Counted from the first letter of the stretch, positions 41,341-50,053 are shown. The stretch is DNA of 64,000 nt from Mycolicibacterium tusciae (GCF_002086795.1 NZ_MVIM01000020.1:1-64000), one strand, 5' to 3'. The notes: generated from the sequence alone by a model not told the origin. Made by a program: numbers and translations.

Positions 41341-41527
41341 CGCCGCCACCACGACAGCGAGGCTCACTCAGGCCGGCCACGGACGCCAGCGCGTCGCGTG
41401 GCTATCGTCGCGCCCGCTACACTCACACCCGCTACTCCCCGACGACCAGCTAATTCGCCGGGAACAACACCAGGACGCCACGAACACCGCCGAAAACCAC
41501 CCCGCGCTCCCACCGGCTAGGTTTTAG
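41341..41527. other. Gap between the DDE-like gene and the envelope operon
   Basis: No gene or clear terminator is visible in these 187 bases; the two flanking genes are convergent. Confidence 0.35.
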
Positions 41528-43423
41528 TCAGGTATCCAAAGACGTCCCGGTGGACACCACCGCTGGCGAATGTTGTGCGCTGTCGCTGGTCGATTCCAGG
41601 GCTGGTGGCGAGTCGATCGGCTTGAGATTGAAGATGCTGCGGATGCCGTTGTTGATGCCATCGCCAACCTCGTTGACAAGTCGGTTCGCGTCGAGCATCG
41701 GCCCGTTGAGGTCCACTCCGAGGCCGGTCATTGCGCCCAGGCCGTCATCGATGACCTTGTTCACCTGCCCAGTGGCCTCATCGAGCGCCTTCGCGAGCGG
41801 GGTGAGCCCACCCTGCACGTCGTTGATGATCGGATTGAGCGTGTCGCGTACTTGCTCCAGCGCCTGCGATATGAGCTGCGCGACGGCGACGCTGACTGCG
41901 TTGCGGTAGACCAGGTTTCCGATCTCTTTGTTGCCGAAGATCTCGAACTCGCCTTTGTCCGGATCGAGAAGATTGGTCTGCAGTCCGGTGATGATCGAGT
42001 TGAAGACGGTTTGCGGGGTCTCCAGGCCCATCTGCCAGGTGATGGGGTTCTGCCAGAACTTCGCCTGGGTGCCGGCCATGTCCCAGCCGCGGGTGAAGGT
42101 GGCCACCCCTTCGGCGTCCACGGTCATGTTGACGTCCTGGTAACCCTGGGCGACCAGTTGGGTGAGCACATCGGCGAAAGAGTCCGACAGAGTGGTGGAG
42201 AATCCGAATCCGGGCAGGTAACTCAGTGTGCGGGGGATGAATTGGATGGGTTCCAGCAGCGGCAGACGACCCGAGTCGTAGGTGACATACAGGTTGCCGT
42301 CCGCGCCGACGTCGACGTGCAGCAGGCTCATCAGGTCCGCCGTGTCGAGCAGGTGATTGATCGTCCCGGCGCTCAGGTTGCCACCGGTGAGATCGCTGAT
42401 CACTTCGAAGAACGCATCGACGTTCGGGGGCAGCAGATAGGTCGGCGCGACCTGGCCGACGCCGCTGTTGAACCACGCCAGCGGGTTGAGCAGTGTGGAC
42501 GGGGCATCGGAGATGATGTCGTATGCGGCCCCGAAGTCCCACACCGTGACGTTGCCGTCCATGACGGTGATCGGTATACCCCAGTTGTTGGTGTCCTTGT
42601 GCGACGCCGTTCCGTCGGCATTCGACAGATTCAGCCCGACCGTAGACGACAGCGGGTCCAGCAGCGAGAGAATCCCGCCGCCGGTGCGGCTCGGGTTGCG
42701 CAACGCGATCGCCAGGATCGCGGTCTTGGCGAAGGCTGGATCGTTGAGCAGCGTCGGTGAGGCGAGCGCGAAGTTGGTGCCGCCCAAGCCGATTGCCGGG
42801 ACGATAGCGAACTTGCCGGCGTCGGAGAAGAACGGCCCGTCCCAAGTGCCGGGAACGTTCAGCGGCAGGTCTCCCACGAGGGTTTCGATGATCTCGGTGT
42901 CGATGCCGGTGATGTCGCCGAGCAGCCCGATGATGACCGCGGCCGCGTCACCGGCGGCCAGCGCGGTCTTGAGCGCCGACAGCGTGCCCTGAGTCAGGGT
43001 CGACCACTGCAACGTGTTGATCTGGTCGACGGTCCCGGCCGGCCCCATCGGCGGCACGGCGATCTCCGGGATGGAGATGTTGCCCAAGATCGGCAGATTG
43101 ACACCGGACTGCAGTGCGGCGACCAGGGCGGCGAGGTTTTCCACCGTCTGCTTGAGGCCTTGCCCCGCCTCGCCAGGGACGATCTGCGCCAGCCCCGCCA
43201 TCCCGTTGAGGAAGTCCTGCGCGGTACCCATGCCCAGGGTGCGGAACGCCTGCGGGATGGGTCCGATCGGATAGACGCCAGTCGAAGCGGCGAGGTTCAC
43301 CTGCGCCTCAACGAGCCGTGTCGGGGCGGGTGGCGGCGTGGGGACGGCTGCCGCGGTGGTCAGCGCGGTGACGGTGGCCGCGGCTACGACCGTGGCGGCC
43401 AAGCGGCGCGAGGTGGTGGACAT
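41528..43423 (-). CDS. Large secreted protein of unknown function
   Basis: A 631-residue exported protein. The signal peptide (RRLAATVVAAATVTALTTAA) is followed by long Gly/Leu/Ile-rich segments typical of exported mycobacterial PPE-like or autoaggregation proteins: IGPIPQAFRTLGMGTAQDFL, VGLNLSNADGTASHKDTNNW, FGAAYDIISDAPSTLLNPLA, GRLPLLEPIQFIPRTLSYLP. There is no PE/PPE N-terminus and no enzyme motif I can name. The helical C-terminal part (LEQVRDTLNPIINDVQGGLT, DEATGQVNKVIDDGLGAM) could mediate assembly. It starts 33 bp after the EspR-like gene and is probably the last gene of the operon, so its product may be the exported substrate of that module. Confidence 0.65.
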   Translation of the reverse strand: MSTTSRRLAATVVAAATVTALTTAAAVPTPPPAPTRLVEAQVNLAASTGVYPIGPIPQAFRTLGMGTAQDFLNGMAGLAQIVPGEAGQGLKQTVENLAALVAALQSGVNLPILGNISIPEIAVPPMGPAGTVDQINTLQWSTLTQGTLSALKTALAAGDAAAVIIGLLGDITGIDTEIIETLVGDLPLNVPGTWDGPFFSDAGKFAIVPAIGLGGTNFALASPTLLNDPAFAKTAILAIALRNPSRTGGGILSLLDPLSSTVGLNLSNADGTASHKDTNNWGIPITVMDGNVTVWDFGAAYDIISDAPSTLLNPLAWFNSGVGQVAPTYLLPPNVDAFFEVISDLTGGNLSAGTINHLLDTADLMSLLHVDVGADGNLYVTYDSGRLPLLEPIQFIPRTLSYLPGFGFSTTLSDSFADVLTQLVAQGYQDVNMTVDAEGVATFTRGWDMAGTQAKFWQNPITWQMGLETPQTVFNSIITGLQTNLLDPDKGEFEIFGNKEIGNLVYRNAVSVAVAQLISQALEQVRDTLNPIINDVQGGLTPLAKALDEATGQVNKVIDDGLGAMTGLGVDLNGPMLDANRLVNEVGDGINNGIRSIFNLKPIDSPPALESTSDSAQHSPAVVSTGTSLDT

Positions 43424-43456
43424 TGACGCTCCTAGAGGGTGTTTGGCTGGGGCTGT

Positions 43457-43870
43457 TCAGATACCGGCAGCGGACATGAGCTGCTCTCGGGTATCGGTGT
43501 CCAAGGCGGTCAGCATCGTCGTGAGCCGCCGCACATCGGGGTCGTGCGCGACCTCTAGCCAGCGCAATTCGGAGTCCAACCATTCCCCGTAGCCGCTTTC
43601 GGGACTGGTGAAATACTCGCTTCGGATTCCGAAGAACTCGGCGATCATCTCGACCGTTTGCTCAGAGGGCCGCTTTCGCTCGCCTGTGCGAAGCTGCGAC
43701 AAGTACGGCGCCGACAAAGCCAGACCGCGCATGCCCAACCAACGGACCAACTCTTGACTGGTGTACGGCCCCCGACCAGGAGGGTAGATGCTGGAAAACA
43801 GCCGATTCAGCTGTGCGGCAAAGCTGTCCGACCGAGCTGCTGCGTCCGCAGCGGTCTGTGTTGTCGTCAT
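43457..43870 (-). CDS. EspR-like nucleoid-associated/ESX regulator
   Basis: A 137-residue HTH protein that closely follows EspR in plan: FAAQLNRLFSSIYPPGRGPY at the N-terminus (EspR FAARLNRLFDTVYPPGRGPH), LALSAPYLSQLRTGERKRPS as the recognition region, FGIRSEYFTSPE, and a C-terminal dimerisation helix region (ELRWLEVAHDPDVRRLT). EspR controls ESX-1-linked genes and bends DNA as a dimer of dimers. Its ATG overlaps the stop of the upstream 107-codon gene (ATGA). Being embedded in the operon suggests autoregulation of the whole cluster. Confidence 0.9.
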   Translation of the reverse strand: MTTTQTAADAAARSDSFAAQLNRLFSSIYPPGRGPYTSQELVRWLGMRGLALSAPYLSQLRTGERKRPSEQTVEMIAEFFGIRSEYFTSPESGYGEWLDSELRWLEVAHDPDVRRLTTMLTALDTDTREQLMSAAGI

Positions 43871-44190
43871 TCGGGACCTCTGTTCTCTAACTGGGATGCG
43901 GGATCTGTCTCCGCGGTGTTCGGGGCGGCCCGCCGGATCACCACTTCGAGGTCTGCGTCGTCGCCGAAGGCGGCAACCATGCGCTGAAAGACATCGCCTA
44001 CATGGTTGTATTGCGTTGTGTCGTTGCCGAATTCGCCGCAGTTTGTGATGTGGCTGTGGTAGCGGGCCACTCGCGGTGCCCGACCAGACGGCGCGTCGTA
44101 GGCGAAGTGGGTTCGAATCATGATGACGGCGGGCGCAGATCGGTCGCTGAACCGTCGTTGCTCTCGGGGTGGCCGTTCGGAGTCAGCCAT
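43867..44190 (-). CDS. Hypothetical 107-residue cytoplasmic protein
   Basis: Short protein beginning MADSERPPREQRRFSDRSAP, with a central APAVIMIRTHFAYDAPSGRA, VARYHSHITNCGEFGNDTTQ and a hydrophilic tail. I do not recognise it. No signal or membrane segment is visible. The ATG at 44190 lies inside the end of the membrane-protein gene (8-base overlap) and its stop overlaps the EspR-like start, so its production is coupled to both. It could be a partner or co-sensor of the EspR-like regulator (inference from position). Confidence 0.6.
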   Translation of the reverse strand: MADSERPPREQRRFSDRSAPAVIMIRTHFAYDAPSGRAPRVARYHSHITNCGEFGNDTTQYNHVGDVFQRMVAAFGDDADLEVVIRRAAPNTAETDPASQLENRGPE

Positions 44191-44578
44191 GCGACACCCT
44201 CCGCTTACGGCCGACAGTGGCCGATGAGGGTCCCTGCTGGCGATGAAACAGGCGCATAGTCCAGGTGGAATAGGCGAGCACCCATACCCAGGCGACGATT
44301 GCCAAGGTGGCCGGCCACAACCAATGTGGCGTTCCGATGGCGGCAGCGAGCGCCCGGTCATCGATGGGCGGGCTTGCGAGGAGGTAGGGCACCAAGACGA
44401 CCAGCAGTGCCAGCACCGCCCCCGCGACGGAAACCGCAAGAGCGAGAAGCGCGGGCCCCAACACCTCGGTGCCTTGGCGGTAGCGAGCAAGGATCGCCAT
44501 CGCCGAAAGTATTGACACGACCAGAATCACGACCGAACACCACGGCCCTACGCCACTGATGAACGCGGCGCCGCTCAC
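44183..44578 (-). CDS. Small three-helix membrane protein
   Basis: A 131-residue protein starting at GTG 44578. Three hydrophobic segments are visible: WCSVVILVVSILSAMAILAR, LLALAVSVAGAVLALLVVLV and WLWPATLAIVAWVWVLAYST. The basic tail is RQQGPSSATVGRKRRVSHG. No known family. The GTG shares bases with the TGA of the preceding 30-codon gene (GTGA), which decides the start. It is probably part of a membrane complex with the two tiny proteins upstream. Confidence 0.62.
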   Translation of the reverse strand: MSGAAFISGVGPWCSVVILVVSILSAMAILARYRQGTEVLGPALLALAVSVAGAVLALLVVLVPYLLASPPIDDRALAAAIGTPHWLWPATLAIVAWVWVLAYSTWTMRLFHRQQGPSSATVGRKRRVSHG

Positions 44579-44667
44579 TTCGACGCCTTTCGATGCCGCG
44601 CCCACAGCACCGTGAGGATCGCTGTGCTGGCGGCGACGGCGAGAAAGAAAGTGACCGGCCCGATCAC
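44575..44667 (-). CDS. 30-residue single-helix membrane microprotein
   Basis: GTG 44667 to TGA 44575 encodes a 30-residue peptide: short hydrophilic start, one hydrophobic helix (GPVTFFLAVAASTAILTVLW) and a basic end (ARHRKASK). A GGGGA ribosome binding site precedes the GTG. Both ends overlap neighbours in GTGA arrangements (44664-44667 and 44575-44578), which strongly supports translation. Topology is probably N-out/C-in by the positive-inside rule. Function unknown; likely a subunit or regulator of the adjacent membrane protein. Confidence 0.6.
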   Translation of the reverse strand: MIGPVTFFLAVAASTAILTVLWARHRKASK

Positions 44668-44861
44668 GAAGTGTCCCCTTGCGCCACAGTGCTGTCAGGG
44701 CGAGTTTCGGGTGCCTGCGCGCCGGTCGGTGAGCGGGGCTCGAAGGAGTCAATGCAGTGGCGGATGTGGGCCGAGGCTGCCTGAGCCCGGCGACGCGCCT
44801 CCCAGCACAGGAAAAGCACGCCCGCGCCACCAACTAGCCAGGCCAGCGCTGTGAGGGTCAC
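44664..44861 (-). CDS. 65-residue single-helix membrane protein
   Basis: Starts at GTG 44861, overlapping the stop of the PE-PPE-type gene (GTGA). One membrane helix near the N-terminus (LTALAWLVGGAGVLFLCWEA), then a basic/helical part (RRRAQAASAHIRHCIDSF) and a polar Pro/Thr-rich tail. No known family. The four-base overlaps on both sides indicate coupled translation within the operon. Confidence 0.62.
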   Translation of the reverse strand: MTLTALAWLVGGAGVLFLCWEARRRAQAASAHIRHCIDSFEPRSPTGAQAPETRPDSTVAQGDTS

Positions 44862-46468
44862 GATTCGGTTCCTGAATCTCTCGTGGTGCGGGAAGTGTCC
44901 GCGCGCGGTGCCGATGTGGAAGTGGCGCGGTCGCTGCCGCTGCCGGGGGATCCGGACCTACTCGACACACTGACCGTCTTCGGGGACCGCGGCCGCGACA
45001 CCGCTTCGGAGCTCGCGGCCTGCCTGGAGGTCCGCATGTGCGGGCGCGTGCTGGTGGTGGTCACACGCGCGTCGGCGGGTGTGACCGCGGTGTCGTCGTG
45101 GCCTGTGGGGAAGTCGCTGCCGCGAGTAATGCTCGTCGCGTCTTCCTGCGGGCCGGGTGGGCCCGTGGTGCCTGGCTCGTCGCTGTCGGCATCGAGATCA
45201 TCGGCGGGAGCGGTGGCGGGTTCTGACAGTGGGTCCTGTGTGGCCGGTGCGCTGGAGGAGGAGGTCGGCTCACTGCTGGTTTCGCCGAGTGTTTCCGTAT
45301 TCGACTGCGACACTGCGGGATCAGTGTCTGGTACTGGATCAAGACCCGGCTCCTGAGAGTAGGACACCAGCGCGGTCTGCGATCGTGATGGCGATCCCGG
45401 GTCATGGTCTGCACGGCTCGCTGCCGCCTGGTCGCCGGCGTCCCCCACCGCATCGACAGCGGTCGCCGTACCGGGCCGGTGCGCAGCCTCAATGCGGCGC
45501 AAAACCGTTCCCACGCCTTCGGCCACCCTGCTCAAGCCGTTGACGACCACGCGCACCATCGATTGCACCACCCGCGCCAGGACGGGGGCACGACCGGGCT
45601 CGTAAGCGGAGTCAATGATCGGTTTCAACTTCCGGTGCCAATCATTGAGCAGGCCTTCGTCTACACCGAGCGCCTGCAACGGCCGCAGCAACGGCAATAG
45701 CCCGGTCGCCCGGATCAGGTAGGTCGTGGTGGTTGCGCCGAGCGAATTCACGGTCGTGGTGATATCGGCCAAGGGAAAGTTGGCGAGATCCACGGCGTAG
45801 CTGTTGGGATTGTGAAAGGTGAGGGTGCCCAGGACCGCGTTGAGGACAGCGAGCACGTTGAGCTGATTAACCGGCCAGTGGCCGAGCCCGTCGTATTCGT
45901 GGTTGAGCACGATCTGATCGAACGGGGATTCGTCTGGCCGGGTGACGAATGAAAGTCCAGGCAGGTTGAAGCCCCAGTTGCGGCCCATCACCCCGGTGTC
46001 CCCGGACGGGCCTGCCATCCGCACGAACAGCACGTCGCGGGCCTCGCCCGCCGCGAGCAGCGCCTGCTCCAACAGGCTCAGCACAATATCGCCCTGCGAG
46101 ACCCCGATCAGCACCAGCCGATCTCCGGGCGGCGCGGCCTCCAACGCCGCTACGAGGTTCGCCAACCCCTCGGCTACCGAGGCGTTCAACGCGGTCGCGC
46201 CCTGGAACGGAAACAGTGCCGCTGCGTAGCCGATCTGCAATGCCTGCTCACCGAAATAGGTAAAGGCCGCTCCGATGTCGGCCAGATCGATCATCTGCTG
46301 TGGTGCGGGATTGTTGCGTGTGCCCGAGAGGTAGAACACCGAGTCAGCGGCCTGCGCGGGTGTAGGACTGATGACCACCGTGGGCGCCGCGATCAGCGCC
46401 GCACAGACCGTGGCCCCTGCCCACCGCTTGGCCCAGTGCGTATTTCGGCGGATGTGGGGAGTCGTCAT
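44858..46468 (-). CDS. Secreted PE-PPE-type serine hydrolase with long disordered tail
   Basis: A 536-residue exported protein. The signal peptide (AGATVCAALIAAPTVVIS, cleavage near AQAAD) is followed by an alpha/beta hydrolase domain of the PE-PPE C-terminal type: DSVFYLSGTRNNPAPQQMID, a GxSxG nucleophile elbow LVLIGVSQGDIVLSLLE, and FDQIVLNHEYDGLGHWPVN with likely Asp and His. These are esterases/lipases. From ~residue 335 the protein becomes a ~200-residue disordered tail rich in Ser, Thr, Asp, Glu, Pro and ending in Arg/Ser repeats. It overlaps the glycosidase gene upstream by four bases. No PE or PPE domain is present, so export is by Sec. Confidence 0.85.
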   Translation of the reverse strand: MTTPHIRRNTHWAKRWAGATVCAALIAAPTVVISPTPAQAADSVFYLSGTRNNPAPQQMIDLADIGAAFTYFGEQALQIGYAAALFPFQGATALNASVAEGLANLVAALEAAPPGDRLVLIGVSQGDIVLSLLEQALLAAGEARDVLFVRMAGPSGDTGVMGRNWGFNLPGLSFVTRPDESPFDQIVLNHEYDGLGHWPVNQLNVLAVLNAVLGTLTFHNPNSYAVDLANFPLADITTTVNSLGATTTTYLIRATGLLPLLRPLQALGVDEGLLNDWHRKLKPIIDSAYEPGRAPVLARVVQSMVRVVVNGLSRVAEGVGTVLRRIEAAHRPGTATAVDAVGDAGDQAAASRADHDPGSPSRSQTALVSYSQEPGLDPVPDTDPAVSQSNTETLGETSSEPTSSSSAPATQDPLSEPATAPADDLDADSDEPGTTGPPGPQEDATSITRGSDFPTGHDDTAVTPADARVTTTSTRPHMRTSRQAASSEAVSRPRSPKTVSVSSRSGSPGSGSDRATSTSAPRADTSRTTRDSGTES

Positions 46469-48498
46469 TTGCCGGTTCCGGTCCGGCTGTTGTCACGTCC
46501 CGATCCCCGTGGGGTGGACCGTTGCTCGGCGCGGTCGGCCCGGTCCGTGGAAGCCCGCTGCCGTGATGGCGACGTGGCCGTGCGCGGTCCGCGCCGCGGC
46601 GAACGGTCAGACTGCACGGCACCGTCTTCGCTGCTGGCTTCGTCTGTGCGCTTGCCTGCCTGCGTGGCGTTGTCGACGCCTGACGTGTGCCCCGTATCGG
46701 GCTCAGCCTCGGTCGTGGTGTCGGTGTCGTCAACCGGTTCATCGGTGCTGACCGTTTCGGTCTCGCCTGTCGAGTCGCCGCTGTCTGTCGCGGTATCGGG
46801 TTCGCTCGGTTCAGTCGGGTCGGCGATGGGTTCGGTTTCCGCGACTGGCGCGGTCAGGGATTCCCCGACGTCCACCGGATCGACTGTCGTCTCCTGTGCG
46901 GTGTCCGGGTTCGTCGTGCTGACCAGATCGTGGCCGCCGTCATCATTGGGCACGTTGATGAGCTGGGCGTCTGCATCGTCGGCTAGCACCGCAGTGGTTT
47001 CGCCACCGGGGTCGCCGGCCGTCTCGCCCGTGCCCTCCCGGTCGGCGGCATTCTCTGCCACACCTGTTGTCGTTTCGTCTGTTTCATCGTCGGTGGGCTC
47101 TGAGACGGGCACTGAGGGTTGCGGCAGTGCGCGGATCACCAACCCGAGTGCTGCCTCCATGACCGGCGTCACCGCGATCGCGACCTGAGCCACGACCGCC
47201 GACACCGCGTTAGCCACGGCGGTGAACGCCTGCCGCAGCGGACCTGGCATCAGGTTGTAGATCACGGCGATCGCAGCGTTGGGAATAACGAGCGCCTGGT
47301 TGGCCAGCCCAAAACCGACCGAGGCGAGCTGCAAGTACAGGTCCCGTGCGGCCGTCATGCGCGGTGCGGTGTAGTCGGGCAGTTCACCGACACCGCTGGC
47401 CGCGATCAGTTCGGCAAGCACCTGCGCGGCGGGCTTGGGCTTACCGTCGGAGGTGAAGAGTCCGAAGTTGTACTCGTGGTTGAGAATCCCGGTCTGCGCG
47501 TCTTGAGAGGTGTACACAAACGCCGGACCCGTATAGGGCAGCTTGGACCACGCGGTGAGGAAGTCGCGCAGCAGCGCGGCCTGCTCGGCCTGGGTGACAC
47601 CCCATCCGGGTGTGGTGGCTGTGCCGTACTCGGTGGCCCAGATCTGCTTGTCGCCATCGCCGTTGGCGACCATCAACTCGTAGAGCTTGCGCACCTGGTC
47701 CAGCGGTGTGTTGGCTGTGCCCGCCCCGGCGGAGAATGGCAGTGTGTAGTGATACGGGTGATACGACAGAGCATCGAAATAGCCTGCGGCGCCCGCGGCG
47801 TACATGTCAGCCAGGAATCGCTGCGGGGTCACCGAGATCCCGGCGACATTGGTTGTCGCCCCCAGCGATCCTGCGAGTACCATTGCGTCCGGGTTGGCGG
47901 TCTTGATCGCGGTGTACGCCGCTTTGAGCATCCGGGTATATCCCGCGGGATCGACTGGGGCGTAGAAGATTACGCCGTTCGGTTCGTTCCACACCTCGTA
48001 CGCTGCAATCTGCGACCCGTACCGGGCGGCGACCGCTCCGGCGAACGCGGCGTAGGTGTCCGGATCCGGGGCACCGGCCAGCGGCAGGCCCGCCCACGTC
48101 GGGGTCGCCGTCACGCTGCCGGTCAGAGTGAAACCCAGCTCGCTTGCCGTGGACACCAGGGCGTCCATCTTCGCCCAGTTGTAGGTGCCCTTGACGGGCT
48201 CCATGTACACCCACGGCACCGCGATCCGCAGATCCGTGACGCCCAAGTTGCGCAGCTCGGTCAACCGTGCCGCTAGCTCATCAGGACCGAGGTCGTACAG
48301 ATGCGAGTCGGCGACACCGAACACTGGTGCGGCACTGCTGGTTTCCGCCAGCAATGAGATGGCCACCTCGTGGACTGGGCGGGCTCGGTCAGTGGTGGTA
48401 GCGGTTGCCGGCGCGGTGGTCAGCACCGAAGCCAGCGTGACGGCTGCGACTGTGCCTGCGGCGATCTTGGCCCGCAACAGCGGGATCGGAGTGGTCAT
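46465..48498 (-). CDS. Secreted glycoside hydrolase (clan A, GH39/GH5-like) with long acidic tail
   Basis: A 677-residue exported protein. The signal peptide is RAKIAAGTVAAVTLASVLTT (cleavage near ATAT). The TIM-barrel catalytic part shows LRNLGVTDLRIAVPWVYMEP, FTLTGSVTATPTWAGLPL, AAYEVWNEPNGVIFY (acid/base Glu in NEP), FDALSYHPYHY, and KQIWATEYGTAT (nucleophile Glu). This is the clan GH-A pattern. After residue ~440 come membrane-like/helical segments and a ~220-residue Asp/Glu/Thr-rich disordered tail ending in an Arg/Ser-rich stretch, very like the tail of the next gene's product. ATG 48498 was chosen because it begins the signal peptide. It heads the operon; the target glycan may be cell-wall arabinan or mannan (inference). 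Confidence 0.85.
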   Translation of the reverse strand: MTTPIPLLRAKIAAGTVAAVTLASVLTTAPATATTTDRARPVHEVAISLLAETSSAAPVFGVADSHLYDLGPDELAARLTELRNLGVTDLRIAVPWVYMEPVKGTYNWAKMDALVSTASELGFTLTGSVTATPTWAGLPLAGAPDPDTYAAFAGAVAARYGSQIAAYEVWNEPNGVIFYAPVDPAGYTRMLKAAYTAIKTANPDAMVLAGSLGATTNVAGISVTPQRFLADMYAAGAAGYFDALSYHPYHYTLPFSAGAGTANTPLDQVRKLYELMVANGDGDKQIWATEYGTATTPGWGVTQAEQAALLRDFLTAWSKLPYTGPAFVYTSQDAQTGILNHEYNFGLFTSDGKPKPAAQVLAELIAASGVGELPDYTAPRMTAARDLYLQLASVGFGLANQALVIPNAAIAVIYNLMPGPLRQAFTAVANAVSAVVAQVAIAVTPVMEAALGLVIRALPQPSVPVSEPTDDETDETTTGVAENAADREGTGETAGDPGGETTAVLADDADAQLINVPNDDGGHDLVSTTNPDTAQETTVDPVDVGESLTAPVAETEPIADPTEPSEPDTATDSGDSTGETETVSTDEPVDDTDTTTEAEPDTGHTSGVDNATQAGKRTDEASSEDGAVQSDRSPRRGPRTATSPSRQRASTDRADRAEQRSTPRGSGRDNSRTGTGK

Positions 48499-48607
48499 TG
48501 TCGGGTCCCCTGCCCAGAAAGTGATTGTTGACGGGGACGATAGCAGTGTATTCAACATGTTGGCAACGCATCATCGGGCAAGCGCTCACATCCGCGCCCG
48601 GCGAAAC

Positions 48608-48916
48608 CTAGGCCGGGCTCAGCCCTACGTCGGAGTCATCCACCAGATCAGTCGCCAGCGTGGACAGTTCGCACGAGATCTCGGCGGCAATATTGCGCTG
48701 CCCAGGCGGCATTCCAGGTAGGCCGCCAATGGCGGATATGACCTGCTCGGAAGCCTTCTGTACCGCTTCGGCCTGGGCGTTGGACACCTCGGATGCCCCT
48801 TCGGCGAAGGCCTCAACCGCGAGTCGGGCCAAGGCGAGTCCCGCCGCCGCGAGGTCGAGGGTGCGGCCGGCTGTTTGGCTGGCTACACCCTCCTGGTCGG
48901 GTAGGTCGACAGACAT
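48608..48916 (-). CDS. Small helical hypothetical protein
   Basis: A ~102-residue, Ala-rich helical, acidic protein (LAAAGLALARLAVEAFAEGA, NAQAEAVQKASEQVISAIGG). I do not recognise it. There is no signal sequence. Its length and helical content recall small secreted WXG/PE-like or chaperone proteins, but no WxG or YxxxD/E motif is present. ATG 48916 sits just after AAGGGGGTG; a GTG at 48922 is the only upstream alternative. It lies between the two-HTH regulator and the envelope operon, on the same strand. Confidence 0.5.
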   Translation of the reverse strand: MSVDLPDQEGVASQTAGRTLDLAAAGLALARLAVEAFAEGASEVSNAQAEAVQKASEQVISAIGGLPGMPPGQRNIAAEISCELSTLATDLVDDSDVGLSPA

Positions 48917-48976
48917 GGCCACCCCCTTGCTGGCGTCTGACCAGCGGAGTGTATCAAGTGTATTGGTTACACGTCG

Positions 48977-49654
48977 CTACGGTTCCGCGGACGCGTGTAG
49001 TTCGGCCAGTCGTCGCACCACGCCAACGAGGCGGGCCCGCTTGGACTCGTCCGGAAGCTCGCGAACCGCTGACGAGAGGGACTCCATCGAGACTTCCAAC
49101 TGTTCACGAACCAGTGCGCTCCTAGCGCGCCGGGATGCCGCGGGCATAGCCGCGACCGCCTCCAAGGCGACTTCGGCGAACCGCACCACAGATTCGGCGC
49201 ACAACACCAAGGCTTCTGTCGGGGCAACCTCGCCGTGGCGGCTCACTGCCGCCTCCAGTTCCGCCTCTGACGCCCTGTACATCTTCGCAAGCTTCGGCAC
49301 GACCGAACGTGGAGGCTTATAGCGGCCCGTTTCCCAACCCGACACCGCAGCCGGAGCCACTCCAAGAGCTTCCGAGACCGCGTGCTGCGTATAGCCGGCC
49401 ACCATCCGAAACAGCTTCAAGGTCCATGACGGACGTTCGGGGAGATCGAGATAGTCTTCCGGTGTCCCCCCAAGGACCTCAACCATCTTCACCAACAACT
49501 CCGTGGACGGTGCACTGCGTCCGCTACGAACGGCACCTAATGTCGTCCGATGAACCTCAAGCCGGGACGCCAACTCCTTCCACGTCACACCGGTCTGTGC
49601 AGCCCGAAGGGTGAACTTGGCCGCTGAGAACACCTCCGCTGTCGAATCGGCCAT
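48977..49654 (-). CDS. Regulator with two XRE-type HTH domains
   Basis: A 225-residue protein. The first HTH is TWKELASRLEVHRTTLGAVR, SGRSAPSTELLVKMVEVL. The second is YTQHAVSEALGVAPAAVSGW, ETGRYKPPRSVVPKLAKMY, a classical Cro/C1 type. The C-terminal ~90 residues are helical (FAEVALEAVAAMPAASRRAR) and probably mediate oligomerisation. Two tandem HTH domains in one chain are uncommon. ATG 49654 begins MADSTAEVF; longer frames to 49735 are Cys/Arg-rich and discarded. It is divergent from the NrdH-like gene across a 457-bp region with a palindrome and may regulate either side. Confidence 0.78.
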   Translation of the reverse strand: MADSTAEVFSAAKFTLRAAQTGVTWKELASRLEVHRTTLGAVRSGRSAPSTELLVKMVEVLGGTPEDYLDLPERPSWTLKLFRMVAGYTQHAVSEALGVAPAAVSGWETGRYKPPRSVVPKLAKMYRASEAELEAAVSRHGEVAPTEALVLCAESVVRFAEVALEAVAAMPAASRRARSALVREQLEVSMESLSSAVRELPDESKRARLVGVVRRLAELHASAEP

Positions 49655-49755
49655 CCCGAAACGGTAGCAAGCGTGACCGCGCGACATCGCAGCCGAACTC
49701 ACCGCAGCACATGCGGCGTGAAAGCCAGGAGTCACGGGTCGTCCCTTTCGCGCCG

Positions 49756-49773
49756 AGTCGACCTTTGTCGACT
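49756..49773. promoter_or_regulatory. 18-bp palindrome AGTCGAC-N4-GTCGACT
   Basis: Perfect 7-bp arms around CTTT upstream of the two-HTH regulator. Possible operator. Confidence 0.5.
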
Positions 49774-50053
49774 ACCCGTTGGCGTGGACTCACCCTCTTG
49801 CACCCACCCCGCCAGGGGGCGGTCTCGACTACGCATGAGCCTGGCCCGCCTCACCCAACCGCCGACGCGGCTGCGGTCATGCACTCTGGCGCACCCACCA
49901 CTTGCCCACAATCCACCGGGGTCCCGGCCTGCGTACCCCTCAGCAGAACTACGCCTGGATAAGAAGAAGGTCACGGACACCGCACCCCTGCTCACGCCGA
50001 GCCCGCCACACCCTTAGACGCACAGAAACCAGCAGCTCAGAGCCATAATCAGG

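Noticed and set aside
38930..41527. Terminal inverted repeats for the recombinase/DDE-like pair
   Set aside because: None could be found by eye on either side, so no element boundaries are reported.
41570..42760. 396-residue plus-strand frame opposite the large secreted protein
   Set aside because: Compositional shadow; no start signal or recognisable motif.
47119..48276. 385-residue plus-strand frame opposite the glycosidase
   Set aside because: Arg/His/Gly-rich antisense translation of an evident enzyme gene.
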